A DNA stretch of 40,413 nucleotides, taken from a virus. The notes under the pieces were generated by a model that saw only the letters and a program-made list of their open reading frames with translations, made no database searches and had not been told where the DNA came from. The stretch's first letter is position 1; every line of letters starts with the position of its first letter. The position numbers and the translations under genes were made by a program. Below are positions 17,581 through 26,204 of this stretch, piece by piece. The stretch covers positions 1 through 40,413 of the IMG/VR virus record IMGVR_UViG_3300008448_000222; one strand, 5' to 3'.

Positions 17581-18544
17581 ACTACATTTGTTTCTGACAT
17601 TTCTATCAGGTTCGGACTATATCTTAAATTCTTTTGTCCATATATAACCCATGTATGATTTTTTATAACCATTACATACTGAGTATATATTTTGCCATTT
17701 AAAATCTGGATTATTTGAAATAATATCTTCAACAGAATCCCACTCTTTTAATAAATTTTTTTCTTTATCGTATTGTAAAAATTTGTATTTTTTCTTTTTT
17801 GTTTCTTTTAAAGTTTTAACCATCTTATTAACATTTTCTGGGTGTGACCAATGTTTTTTAGAATACTCAGAAAGTTTTAATTTATGTTCTGGATATTTTA
17901 TATATCTTCTTTTTTGAGATTCTGATAATACAATTCTAGTCTCATGTGAAACAATACATTTAGTTTCAGAATCAATTCTTAAATTATACCCTTTATCTTT
18001 ATTAGTAGATTCGTATTGATTAATCCAAAATAATTCTTTTTCTTTTAAAACTTTATCATCAATAATATCAAAATACTCTAATACCTCATATTCAAAAGAA
18101 TCTCTTCCATATTTAAACCAAGAATGGATTAAATATCTATTTTCATTTTTTGATTTTTTATTTAATAAATTTATATGTTGTTTTATTCTAGAATATATAT
18201 TCTTAGATTTTCCAATATACACTTTATTATTATTTTTATTTCTAATACAATAAATTCCACATTTATTAAGATCTCTTTTTCTGTTTAATTTCATAACTAA
18301 TTATTTAATTGCTTACAATAAGCAAATATAATAAATAGTTATTTTTAGTTACCTCCTATTATCCAATAAAAGAATTTCCTTGCGCTTCGAATATCCCCTC
18401 GATATCCTACTCTACTCCTTTCCGTTTAGCAACGTAGTTTCGATAGTCTCTGCACGTTCCTTATTTTAACATAAAGCTTCGCTCAGGATTGCCATATTTT
18501 ATAAACTTAGGTTTCCCTGAATTCACAAGGTTAAGACGCTAGTA
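17581..18544 (-). other. Group I intron interrupting the DNA polymerase gene
   Basis: The intron separates DVN from SFYPN of polymerase motif A. On the minus strand its 5' part carries group I core elements: TCAGGGAAACCTAAG and GGCAATCCTGAGCGAAGC (P/Q-like) and GTGCAGAGACTATC (R-like). Near the 3' end AAGATATAGTCCG is an S-like element that pairs with GACTAT of R in P7. The R/S pair is nearly that of T-even phage introns. The endonuclease frame lies between R and S and its last codons (KEFKI, stop) are inside S. Borders are inferred from protein continuity, so they may be off by some bases; a canonical exon-final U / intron-final G was not pinned down. Confidence 0.88.
17617..18294 (-). CDS. 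GIY-YIG homing endonuclease inside the group I intron
   Basis: A 225-residue protein. The N-terminal catalytic domain shows CGIYCIRNKNNNKVYIGKSK (GIY...YIG), the conserved Arg in IYSRIKQHINLL, and a downstream KEKELFWINQYES with the metal-binding Glu. After it comes a NUMOD-like tail: CIVSHETRIVLSES, KLSEYSKKHWSHPENV and EWDSVEDIISNNP, typical of DNA-binding modules in intron endonucleases. It should cut intronless polymerase genes and so spread the intron. The frame ends inside the intron core, a known way to couple translation and splicing. A 7-bp hairpin (TTGCTTA/TAAGCAA) lies just upstream of its ATG. Confidence 0.93.
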   Translation of the reverse strand: MKLNRKRDLNKCGIYCIRNKNNNKVYIGKSKNIYSRIKQHINLLNKKSKNENRYLIHSWFKYGRDSFEYEVLEYFDIIDDKVLKEKELFWINQYESTNKDKGYNLRIDSETKCIVSHETRIVLSESQKRRYIKYPEHKLKLSEYSKKHWSHPENVNKMVKTLKETKKKKYKFLQYDKEKNLLKEWDSVEDIISNNPDFKWQNIYSVCNGYKKSYMGYIWTKEFKI

Positions 18545-19576
18545 GTTAACGTCTATATCGATAATTATATAATTATCACAAGACTCATATATACCAGGTG
18601 CAATACAACCGTGTATACCACCCACACCAAAATCATATTGAAATCCTTCAAATATAATATGTAAGTTATCTACTGTACCTTTCTTTTTATCAATGAGATT
18701 TCTATTGAAATAAGGAATAATTTTACTTACTTTATTTAAACTAATATCAGTAAAGAATCCTTTTAAAACAGAACCTTCTATTCTACAAGATTTTAAGAAT
18801 TCAAGGAGATGTTGAAACTCTTTACTTTTAAAATTAATATATGGAAATATTAAATTAGAAAAAACAATTTCATCTCTTTTTGTTCTCATTTCTTTTAACT
18901 GAGAAACAGAAATATTCATTTCACTACTAATGATAGATGCAAATATTTCGGCACCAATCTTAGGAGCATTAGCATTTATAAGAGATAGATTATACTCTTT
19001 TGATAATGCTATTCTCATTGTAACTTGTTCTTTACTTTTTTTGTAGAACTCCCAAGTAGATAAAACATCATTAAGATTATACTTTAATATGTCTTCTACT
19101 TCGGAGTTTTCTACAATGTGGTAATGTGGTATTGGCATATCTTGAACATTAGACCAATTCATAGCAATTTGAATATGCTTCAATGAAGTTCTACGGTTCT
19201 TATTATCGAAATGCCAAATCCTGTACAAGTCTATTTGTTTGATTTTTACATTCTTTTCTGGTATACTTGAGTATTCACTCTCAATTATTCTTTGACTTTG
19301 TTCGTATAATAATTGATTTATTTTATAAGAAGGATAGTATTTCCATTTCTTATAATTAGAAAGAATAAAATGTAGTAAAGGGTAGTCATAATTAATATTA
19401 TTGTACCCTATCATTATATTACAATCATTTAAAAGAAACTTTACATACTCTTCTAATTGATTTACATCATTATGTATTACAAATGTTTTTATTGTTTCTG
19501 TGTATGGACAATAAGCAGTCATAGAATGAAAGTTTTTAAGCTGTTCTATGTCATATACCCATACATTATCCTTCAT
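18545..19576 (-). CDS. DNA polymerase family B, exon 1 (exonuclease domain to motif A)
   Basis: About 344 residues. The 3'-5' proofreading domain has WVYDIEQLKNF (Exo I, Asp 9/Glu 11), IMIGYNNINYDYPLLHF (Exo II) and ILKYNLNDVLSTWEFY (Exo III Y-x-x-x-D form). Then come ANAPKIGAEIF and FQYDFGVGGIHG, equivalent to the Y-x-GG region between exonuclease and polymerase domains. The frame ends with IIIDIDVN, the start of catalytic motif A, followed by a Tyr codon and stop that belong to the intron. With exon 2 this gives D-V-N-S-F-Y-P, as in protein-primed-type B polymerases. Its start overlaps the acidic protein gene by 11 bases. Confidence 0.92.
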
Positions 19577-20102
19577 ATAAAGATAAAAATTGTTTCTTAT
19601 CTAATGTAAATGATTTAACGTTATTAGAAATTTCAATATAAACATCATTATTTAAACCTTTACAAAATCTTACTTTATAATCATCAATAGCATCATAGCT
19701 AATAGATGAAAGATCATCGACATCTTCTAGATTAGAGTAATCCTCATCTTCATAATCTTCATCCTCATCTTCATCTTCGTCATAATCATCATCATCGTCA
19801 TCTTTATTATTAAAACATTCGATAAACTGAACCTCATCATCATATTCAAAACCTTCAACATAATCTTGTAGATCGTAATCAGAATGAATATCATTCAATT
19901 CTTCAAAGAAAGAACTAGCATTTAACCCAATGTATTCATCATTATCAAAAGGTTTTAACATATCTTCAATTGAAATAATAATATTTTTTATATCAATTTC
20001 TTTTAAATCATTAGGTTTTATATTAATATAAGCACCTTCTTGAGTACAATTATCAATACCTACATGTATACTACTTTTACTATAAGTGCAAACTCTAAGC
20101 AT
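19566..20102 (-). CDS. Acidic protein of unknown function with Asp/Glu-rich tract
   Basis: A 178-residue protein from the ATG at 20100-20102, right after the radical SAM gene stop; the longer reading would need a TTG. It begins MLRVCTYSKSSIHVGIDN. About two thirds in it has an almost pure Asp/Glu run (DDDDDDYDEDEDEDED) extended by more acidic residues, then a small basic-aromatic beta end (YKVRFCKGLNNDVYIEIS). Such tracts are common in DNA-mimic or histone-like partner proteins. It sits directly upstream of, and overlaps, the polymerase gene, so an accessory role is plausible only. Confidence 0.72.
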   Translation of the reverse strand: MLRVCTYSKSSIHVGIDNCTQEGAYINIKPNDLKEIDIKNIIISIEDMLKPFDNDEYIGLNASSFFEELNDIHSDYDLQDYVEGFEYDDEVQFIECFNNKDDDDDDYDEDEDEDEDYEDEDYSNLEDVDDLSSISYDAIDDYKVRFCKGLNNDVYIEISNNVKSFTLDKKQFLSLYEG

Positions 20103-20104
20103 AA

Positions 20105-20935
20105 TTAAAATATGTATCTTATAGAATTCCAAGGAATAATCTCATCATGTAATTCTACAAATTGATTTATATAATCTTCTTTTAGATTGTATTTATATCT
20201 AATGTTTTTACCACCCATTTCACTAATTTTAAATTCTTGAATAGATGGATTCCATAATAAATACTCTCCTTCATTGTCTTTATTTTTCTGATGCATTTCT
20301 TCATTATGAGTAAGAAATATACATTCAGCTTTTACGTGTTGTTTAATCTCATCTTTAATTAATTTATCGACAAGTTTAAATAACTCTTCATATTTGTCTA
20401 ACCAACCATCATATACTATGATAGGACTAAAGTTAATATGAACATCATAACCCGCATCGTAAAAATCATTTATAGCTTGTATCCTCTCAACTATATGACT
20501 TGTTTTAGGTTCAAGTAATTGAGAATATTCTATTGGCATTAAACTAAATCTAATTCTAATTTTTCTCTCAGGATTAAAGCTGAGAAATTTAGGATTAACT
20601 CGTTTAGTTGCAAAAGATGCTTTAGCTAAGTCATGATCTTTAAACCATTCAAACACATATTGCCAATTCCAATATTTAGAATCTAAACCTATATCAGCAT
20701 TACAACCTATATCATAAGTTATATATTGATCATCAGTTTGATTTGGTTTAGCAATTTCAGCAAAATAAACATGACTATTTATAGTAGTCAATATTTCATT
20801 TATATTCGTTGATACATCAACTGACTTATCAGGATGATGTCTTTTTAAATAACAATAAGAACAATCATACTGACAACCTATTGTTATACTTGGAGCAATG
20901 AAATCTGTACTTCTACCTGAGTGGTAGATTTTCAT
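20105..20935 (-). CDS. Spore photoproduct lyase-like radical SAM protein
   Basis: A 276-residue protein from the ATG at 20933-20935 (MKIYHSGRSTDF); the frame upstream is inside the previous gene. It carries the radical SAM cluster motif CQYDCSYCYLKRH (Cys 21, 25, 28), the C-x3-C-x2-C set. Other SplB-like features are YDIGCNADIGLD, LAKASFATKRVN, KIRIRFSLMP and YDVHINFSPIIVYDGW. Spore photoproduct lyase reverses thymine photodimers with S-adenosylmethionine. A phage homologue could repair its own DNA or modify another substrate. It lacks an N-terminal extension and overlaps the upstream gene by 23 bases. Confidence 0.85.
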   Translation of the reverse strand: MKIYHSGRSTDFIAPSITIGCQYDCSYCYLKRHHPDKSVDVSTNINEILTTINSHVYFAEIAKPNQTDDQYITYDIGCNADIGLDSKYWNWQYVFEWFKDHDLAKASFATKRVNPKFLSFNPERKIRIRFSLMPIEYSQLLEPKTSHIVERIQAINDFYDAGYDVHINFSPIIVYDGWLDKYEELFKLVDKLIKDEIKQHVKAECIFLTHNEEMHQKNKDNEGEYLLWNPSIQEFKISEMGGKNIRYKYNLKEDYINQFVELHDEIIPWNSIRYIF

Positions 20936-21650
20936 GCTTTTTCTTTTGTTGAACTTTATTTTTCTTTTTGATGCGTTTAAGTTTTTTATCATAAGCAGAT
21001 AAACCTTTAGAGTTTGTAGTATAATAAACCATTTCACAATTTTGAGTATCTTCATCAGGACAGATACATAATAAGACTTTTACTTTTCTTGTAGTTCTAA
21101 ATGAATTATTAAACATAAATGATTTAGTTTCCATTGAATATTGATCACCAATAAATTCAACAATCCATTTTTGTTCTCTATATAAAGTATGAGTCCAGTT
21201 CTTAGTATACCTCTGATGAATAAATCTAATTATTTGGTCATTAGTGTATTGAAAAATATAACTTTTATGTAAATTAAGTTTACTCCATTTGAGTCTGTAA
21301 TTAAAAATTAACAAATCCATCTTCTTGAGATGCTTTTCTGTCTTACCTATTAAATCTTTTAACTCTTCTCTGAAAATTTTAATTTCAGGATTTACTAAAG
21401 AACCTTTAGAACCTTCAAAATATAAGATCATATTTGCATACACCTTATTATTCTGTTCTTGTTCTTTAGTTAATGGTAGATGAGAACCACTTTCACCAAT
21501 AGCTCTATCTTCTAATTTTGTAAATAATTTTTCATTGTAAAGAATAAAACTATGACCATCATCAACTAGTTCGATTAGTCTTGCTTGACCTTCGAAGTTT
21601 AATTCAAGTTGAGGACTATGGTATATATTAACAATGTCTCCAGGTTTCAT
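20913..21650 (-). CDS. Unknown protein with SH3-like start and basic tail
   Basis: A 245-residue protein. The first 60 residues (MKPGDIVNIYHSPQLE, ARLIELVDDGHSFILYNE) have the spacing of a small SH3-like or KOW-like beta barrel. The middle is helical and aromatic, and the end is very basic (KLKRIKKKNKVQQKKKHENL), as in a nucleic-acid-binding tail. No catalytic motif is recognised. Two Cys lie in LLCICPDEDTQNCE. It overlaps the radical SAM gene and begins 1 base after the next gene stop, so it may share its role in DNA or RNA handling. Confidence 0.72.
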   Translation of the reverse strand: MKPGDIVNIYHSPQLELNFEGQARLIELVDDGHSFILYNEKLFTKLEDRAIGESGSHLPLTKEQEQNNKVYANMILYFEGSKGSLVNPEIKIFREELKDLIGKTEKHLKKMDLLIFNYRLKWSKLNLHKSYIFQYTNDQIIRFIHQRYTKNWTHTLYREQKWIVEFIGDQYSMETKSFMFNNSFRTTRKVKVLLCICPDEDTQNCEMVYYTTNSKGLSAYDKKLKRIKKKNKVQQKKKHENLPLR

Positions 21651-21651
21651 A

Positions 21652-22374
21652 TTAGCTAGATTTACTTTTCATAATATAATATTGTCGTATAATCTGATGT
21701 TTATGATTCTTAGATAAATAAAAATCATAATTATCGTTAGTATTTAAAATCATAGGGTCATTGTTACCTATTTTAAATAAACCTGTTTTAGAATCTATTA
21801 GTTTAAGTAATTCTATTTTATGACCATCAATTGTAATACCTATGAGTAGAGGTTTACTTAATTCAAAATCTTTAATTTTTATTAATTCTGAATAAAGAAC
21901 TTTCTCATATTTAGATTCTGCTAAATCAATATCTGATTTAAAAGATTCTATCTTAGCAATTGGATGTTCAAAGTTTCTATAATAATCTTTTGTTTGATCT
22001 AGTTCTTTCAATAAAACAAGATTATTATACTTACCCCATTTCTTATAAAATTGAGTGTTGATAATTGATAATCCTAAAGCTTTTGCAGATTTTAAAGAAC
22101 AACTCTGCAAAACATCTTTATAATTTAATACAACACCCTCTTCATTATGCATTGGATATTTTACAATATACCCACCTGTTTCAATTATGTTTACAGCTTT
22201 TTCTGTAAGTTCATATTGATCTAAGTCATTATTAAAAGATATTAATTCTAATTCAAGTAAATTTATTTTTTCTAATTCGCTAAAAAATATTTCAGGTATT
22301 TCAGAAGAAATTATTTCTTTACTATAAAGTAGTCTTAAAACTATTATTTCACTATTGGATAATTTATTTTCCAT
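21652..22374 (-). CDS. Unknown protein, possible N-terminal winged helix
   Basis: A 240-residue protein. The N-terminal 65 residues (NSEIIVLRLLYSKE, FFSELEKINLLELE, YELTEKAVNII) have the pattern of a winged helix-turn-helix: three helices and a beta wing followed by 'YELTEKG'-type text seen in PadR/MarR-like domains. The rest is alpha/beta with no known motif. It may bind DNA, but this rests only on pattern. It is 11 bases after the next gene start on the same strand and 1 base before the SH3-like gene. Confidence 0.7.
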   Translation of the reverse strand: MENKLSNSEIIVLRLLYSKEIISSEIPEIFFSELEKINLLELELISFNNDLDQYELTEKAVNIIETGGYIVKYPMHNEEGVVLNYKDVLQSCSLKSAKALGLSIINTQFYKKWGKYNNLVLLKELDQTKDYYRNFEHPIAKIESFKSDIDLAESKYEKVLYSELIKIKDFELSKPLLIGITIDGHKIELLKLIDSKTGLFKIGNNDPMILNTNDNYDFYLSKNHKHQIIRQYYIMKSKSS

Positions 22375-22385
22375 TTTATTAAAAA

Positions 22386-22892
22386 TTATTTTTCATTAAA
22401 TTGTTCTCTCAACTTTTCAGATTGATTAGACAAATATGAATCCAATCTTTCTAGTAGAGTAACATCGTCGTTTATCGTTTCATTAGATAAATTGTTTTTT
22501 AATATTTGTTTACGAAGATCTTTATAAGCATAATATCTATTATCATTATATAAACTTAATAAAGCTTCATCATCTTTAAATAATCTATCAACTTTCTTAA
22601 TTAAAGTCTTCTTAATAGATTTAGTCAAATCTAATTTCTCCTTAGTCGGAGCTTCAGATTCTTTATTAATTGACAAAAATACAACAAAATCTTTGTTATT
22701 TTTATCATTTAATTTCTTCCTGGTCTCAAATGGAATATTTTTATTATTCCATCTAATTATTTCAGGATTAACATTTAAGGTTTTTGCTAATTCTTCTTTA
22801 CCAATATCTTGATTAAAAGCTTCTACATAAAACGTAGATGGACCTTTTTGATCAGGTAAAAGAACAGTGTATTTGAATAAAAGTAATTTCAT
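22386..22892 (-). CDS. Unknown small protein
   Basis: A 168-residue protein. The first 75 residues look alpha/beta (MKLLLFKYTVLLPDQKGPS, TFYVEAFNQDIGKEELAK). The second half is helical and charged, with DKNNKDFVVFLSINKE as the border. No motif recognised; no signal peptide, because the start lacks a hydrophobic run after the charge. It lies 4 bases after the degenerate ATPase gene and 11 bases before the winged-helix-like gene. Confidence 0.68.
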   Translation of the reverse strand: MKLLLFKYTVLLPDQKGPSTFYVEAFNQDIGKEELAKTLNVNPEIIRWNNKNIPFETRKKLNDKNNKDFVVFLSINKESEAPTKEKLDLTKSIKKTLIKKVDRLFKDDEALLSLYNDNRYYAYKDLRKQILKNNLSNETINDDVTLLERLDSYLSNQSEKLREQFNEK

Positions 22893-22896
22893 ATTT

Positions 22897-23754
22897 TTAA
22901 TTTTTTAAAATATAATTACCATTATAATCATCAGAAAATTGACAAATGTTCTGAGAGTTTAATATTAAATTATATTCATTATAATTGGTATCATCAGTAA
23001 ACAGTAATTGTGAATTAAAACTATTAATATCTTTATTTACAAATAAGTTAATAATATTAACCTTAGATTTTACATCTATATCAATATCAAAACCATGTAT
23101 AAACATTATACTATTAGAACCAATACAATCAATAACTAAAGGTAATAAAGAAAAAATTACTTTTATATTATAAGAACTATTAAAAATACTTTTACCATTT
23201 ATATAAATGTCATCACCAGTAGATCTTATATTGTCTTTATCTTGTATTAAATTAAAACTTAATAATAAATCTGTAACAACATTTACATATTCTACATCTT
23301 GACTACATTTAGCTATGGATTCATCCATTAGTACATTTAACCAATTTTCTCTAGTTAAATCAATAACGATTAAACATTCAAAAAAAGTTCTGACTGGATC
23401 TGGTAAGAAAGGATTTAATTTAAAAGTATTATTCTGATAAATAATATTATTATTCTCATATAATTCTTCTAAGAATACTCCCTTTTTTGATATTTCTAAA
23501 TAATAGTAATAATTTACTTCTTTATATACAAAATCTATTGAAACTGTAGTAATCTTATCATCTAATGTACTCTTAATGTAATCGTTTGAATTTGGACTTG
23601 ACAACATTAAAAAGAACATAAAGAAATCAGAGAATACTACTAGATCATTATCATATTTTTCACAAGTTATAAATAAAACATTAGTATTATCAAAAGTTAA
23701 ATCTATCTTGTTAAAACCTGGATAATCTATTATTTTAATATTGCGAAAAAACAT
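22897..23754 (-). CDS. SMC/RecF-like ATPase-fold protein without a P-loop (paralogue of 26189-27145)
   Basis: A 285-residue protein that starts like AAA15/OLD/RecF ATPases: MFFRNIKIIDYPGFNKIDLTF, then VLFITCEKYDNDLVVFSDFFMF at the place of the Walker A loop, where no GxxGxGKS remains. Toward the end NIKVIFSLLPLVIDCIGSN is followed by SIMFIHGFDIDIDVKSK, at the place of the Walker B/D-loop, with aspartates but no catalytic Glu. The order and the 'LLFTDDTNYNE' end resemble the 'T.H....' region of this family. It is therefore probably a non-hydrolysing member. This is pattern judgement without alignment. Confidence 0.55.
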   Translation of the reverse strand: MFFRNIKIIDYPGFNKIDLTFDNTNVLFITCEKYDNDLVVFSDFFMFFLMLSSPNSNDYIKSTLDDKITTVSIDFVYKEVNYYYYLEISKKGVFLEELYENNNIIYQNNTFKLNPFLPDPVRTFFECLIVIDLTRENWLNVLMDESIAKCSQDVEYVNVVTDLLLSFNLIQDKDNIRSTGDDIYINGKSIFNSSYNIKVIFSLLPLVIDCIGSNSIMFIHGFDIDIDVKSKVNIINLFVNKDINSFNSQLLFTDDTNYNEYNLILNSQNICQFSDDYNGNYILKN

Positions 23755-23756
23755 AA

Positions 23757-24308
23757 CTATGATTTAAAAGCTTCTTCCATTACAGAACTAATAGAACTTT
23801 TTAGTTTCTTAGTCTGGTCTTCACTGAGAAGATTTGGGTTATCATTAATAGTTTTTGATATTTTATTTAAAAATATGCTGATAGGTAATGCATTAGAATT
23901 AACATCAATTTCTCCAATTGATAGTTTTAGATTACCATCAATCTTCAATCTTAAGTTTTTCCAAACATTTAACTTATCTTCTATAGATTTTAACTTTTCA
24001 TTCATTTTCTTTATTTGAAAACTCATGAACTCATCCATTACACTATTTAACTTACCTTTAATAAAATCTAATTTCTCTTTAGCTTCTTCAGATGCAATAT
24101 CTTCTAAAGGATCTTCGATTTTATAATTAGGAGTTTCACTTGTAATTGTTGCAATATCTTGCTTAACTTCATCATAAGTTAAAGTTAAATTCTTGATAAT
24201 CTCATCAATTTCATTTAACTCTTCAGTAGTAAGTTCAATTTGATTTAATGGAACAGGTTGTTCTTCTACTATTACAGGTTGGTTTTTTTTCTTAAACATA
24301 TTAAACAT
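23757..24308 (-). CDS. Coiled-coil protein of unknown function
   Basis: A 183-residue protein from the ATG at 24306-24308 (MFNMFKKKNQ); another ATG is three codons later and the longer frame would need TTG. After a short basic, hydrophobic start it is an acidic, helical protein: LTTEELNEIDEIIKNLTLTYDEV, a linker with EDPLEDIASEEAKEK, then a long heptad section (MNEKLKSIEDKLNVWKNLR). A promoter-like TATTTTTG box lies about 34 bases upstream. It ends 2 bases before the P-loop-less ATPase gene, suggesting a pair. Confidence 0.68.
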   Translation of the reverse strand: MFNMFKKKNQPVIVEEQPVPLNQIELTTEELNEIDEIIKNLTLTYDEVKQDIATITSETPNYKIEDPLEDIASEEAKEKLDFIKGKLNSVMDEFMSFQIKKMNEKLKSIEDKLNVWKNLRLKIDGNLKLSIGEIDVNSNALPISIFLNKISKTINDNPNLLSEDQTKKLKSSISSVMEEAFKS

Positions 24309-24341
24309 AAATTGAAATTTAAATTGGTTAAATAGAGGTAA

Positions 24342-24349
24342 CAAAAATA
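24342..24349 (-). promoter_or_regulatory. Promoter-like -7 box (TATTTTTG)
   Basis: TATTTTTG on the minus strand matches TAnnTTTG. It stands in the short gap after the AAA+ ATPase gene and would give a 5' leader of roughly 29 bases for the coiled-coil gene. The match is exact, but in a genome this AT-rich such boxes arise by chance. Confidence 0.4.
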
Positions 24350-24364
24350 GTATACATCAAAATA

Positions 24365-25819
24365 TTAGTAATTTTCTTTAATGTATTCTACATTATCATA
24401 AACTGTTTTAACTTCTTCAGAATAGTCAAAAGCTGCAGTAATCATTTCTTTTACAGATAGACCAAGACGCTCATTGTTAGTAAGCATTTTCTTAGGTTTA
24501 GCAAGCTCTTGATGTTTTCTTGATGTCTCTGCAGCAGATACAATCATTTCAGGTTCAACAAAAGTTGCTTGTCTGTTAAGACGATACTCCTTAGCTTTCT
24601 GAATGATGTCATTAGCAAATGCTGGAACAATACCAGACAAAGCTTCAGCAGCAGAAATATAATCAGAATCAGAGTTTAACAAAGATACACCATCTTTAGT
24701 CTTACAGAACTGATTAATAAATCTTAGTGCTGTTTTTTCATTCAAAGGATCCATAATGATACAAGTATCAATACGACCCGCACGCATCATAGTAGCATTA
24801 ATATTCTCTAAGTGATTAGTAGTGAATACTGTGATAATTGCTTTATCTTTAGTATCAATACCATCAAGAGTATTAAGAATAGCGTTTACAGAGTCTTTAG
24901 AACGATCTGTTACTACGCGGTCAATATCCTCTGCGAATACAACTGCAGGAGCATAGATCTCAGCGAGACGGAGAGCCTCTTTAGTTTGAGAAGAATCCTC
25001 AATGTAAATAAATGTCCAACCATTATCATTTGCAATTTTTGCTGTAAGTTTAGCAAGTAAAGTTTTACCAGTACCGTATTGTCCAGCAAGAACGCAACCA
25101 TGCTTTAATGAAATACCTTCACGAATACAAGCAGCGCTATCTCTCAAACGAAGGAATATACCAGAATACTCATTAAGATTTCTCTCACTAAGGATTACAG
25201 TTTCTTCATCTATTTGTGATACATTCATGAATTCAGGATCAACAGGATTACCACCTTTGATAAGGAACTCAAGATTAACCTTGAAAGATTTAGCTTTGTA
25301 AATAGAATTCAATCTCAAAAATTCTTGAGTACGAAGACATACTAAGTTTACAAGCTTCTCATTCTTCTTCTTGATTTCACCACGAATGATAAAAGAAAGA
25401 TCCTTAGCATTGTAAGAAGTCTCAAGATACTCATGCTCTTCAAATCCAGGGAATTGAATACGACCCCAAGGTACGTTTTTAATTTGACCATTTTGTAATT
25501 TAATACCGATCATTTGAGGTGGTTTAACTCCAGATGGACCTTTCTCACCAACAGTATCAGCATAGCCAAATACTTCAGTACACACCTCAAATAGTGCATT
25601 AGCACCATCAAAAGGAAAAGCTTTCATTTCATGAAATATAGAAATTATTCTTTCTTCTTCATTCTTTTTACGCTCTAACCATTTGATACCCTCTTCAATA
25701 GTCATACCCTCAGGTAATTGAATTTTACCTCCTTTGATTCTTTCAACTTCTACACTTGAGAATTTATCCTCTTGTTCAATAGCTTTTGTAAGTTTTTCGA
25801 GTAAAGATTTCTTAGCCAT
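24365..25819 (-). CDS. AAA+ ATPase of the Cdc48/FtsH/proteasomal-ATPase type
   Basis: A 484-residue protein with one AAA+ module in its C-terminal half. Walker A is GQYGTGKT near residue 245, Walker B is VVFAEDIDRVV, sensor 1 is VFTTNHLENIN, and the Arg-finger/GR region reads MMRAGRIDTCIIMDP. The N-terminal 200 residues form a substrate or adaptor domain (VPWGRIQFPGFEEH, LSFIIRGEIKKKNE). Such enzymes unfold or remodel protein complexes. No peptidase is fused. A second AAA+ protein of this type lies at 33694-34893. Base composition is less AT-rich than in neighbouring genes, suggesting high expression or other origin. Confidence 0.9.
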   Translation of the reverse strand: MAKKSLLEKLTKAIEQEDKFSSVEVERIKGGKIQLPEGMTIEEGIKWLERKKNEEERIISIFHEMKAFPFDGANALFEVCTEVFGYADTVGEKGPSGVKPPQMIGIKLQNGQIKNVPWGRIQFPGFEEHEYLETSYNAKDLSFIIRGEIKKKNEKLVNLVCLRTQEFLRLNSIYKAKSFKVNLEFLIKGGNPVDPEFMNVSQIDEETVILSERNLNEYSGIFLRLRDSAACIREGISLKHGCVLAGQYGTGKTLLAKLTAKIANDNGWTFIYIEDSSQTKEALRLAEIYAPAVVFAEDIDRVVTDRSKDSVNAILNTLDGIDTKDKAIITVFTTNHLENINATMMRAGRIDTCIIMDPLNEKTALRFINQFCKTKDGVSLLNSDSDYISAAEALSGIVPAFANDIIQKAKEYRLNRQATFVEPEMIVSAAETSRKHQELAKPKKMLTNNERLGLSVKEMITAAFDYSEEVKTVYDNVEYIKENY

Positions 25820-25823
25820 AATT

Positions 25824-26204
25824 TTAATTTTGAAAATTGTTTTTAAATTGATTTGAATATTCTATAGCAGTTTCATAAGTTTCGAAACCAGGTATAGTTA
25901 ATTGATTATTATGAAGAAGAGTTTCACATTTTTTAACTGCATCTTCAAGTTGAGTTCTTGTACCTTCTAAACAAGCAATGTTAACTTTATTAGAGTCTAA
26001 GATACTATCTTTAATTTCTGATCTTTGATCTAAGAAACCAAAATAATTGATTTCTCTGTGATTGTATCGATTAAGAAAAGCACGAGCTTGTTTATAAGAG
26101 CCAATAACTCCTTTACACGCTACAAGCATGTCATCATTTGAAACTGTACAAACAGCTTCTATTGGATACTCACCAAAAGTACCAACAACTAATTTTTCTT
26201 CCAT
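25824..26204 (-). CDS. Unknown small protein beside the AAA+ ATPase
   Basis: A 126-residue protein without a recognised domain. It has VGTFGEYPIEAVCTVSNDDM, a helix-rich middle (SYKQARAFLNRYNHR) and FETYETAIEYSNQF near the end, where two similar 'x-x-F-ExY-xxA' segments hint at a duplicated helix-turn unit. It is translated 4 bases before the AAA+ gene and its start overlaps the end of the 318-residue gene, so it could be an adaptor for the ATPase; this is only context. Confidence 0.65.
   Translation of the reverse strand: MEEKLVVGTFGEYPIEAVCTVSNDDMLVACKGVIGSYKQARAFLNRYNHREINYFGFLDQRSEIKDSILDSNKVNIACLEGTRTQLEDAVKKCETLLHNNQLTIPGFETYETAIEYSNQFKNNFQN

Noticed and set aside
17581-18544. Group II intron or intein in the polymerase
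   Set aside because: No GUGYG start, no domain V and no reverse transcriptase; stops interrupt the frame, so it is not an intein. R/S elements and the GIY-YIG gene indicate group I.
19740-19800. Simple tandem repeat of TCATCT/TCATCA type
   Set aside because: It encodes the Asp/Glu tract of the acidic protein and shows no sign of being a separate repeat element.
24812-25101. Frames on both strands inside the AAA+ gene
   Set aside because: Shadows; the AAA+ motifs run through this stretch in the main frame.
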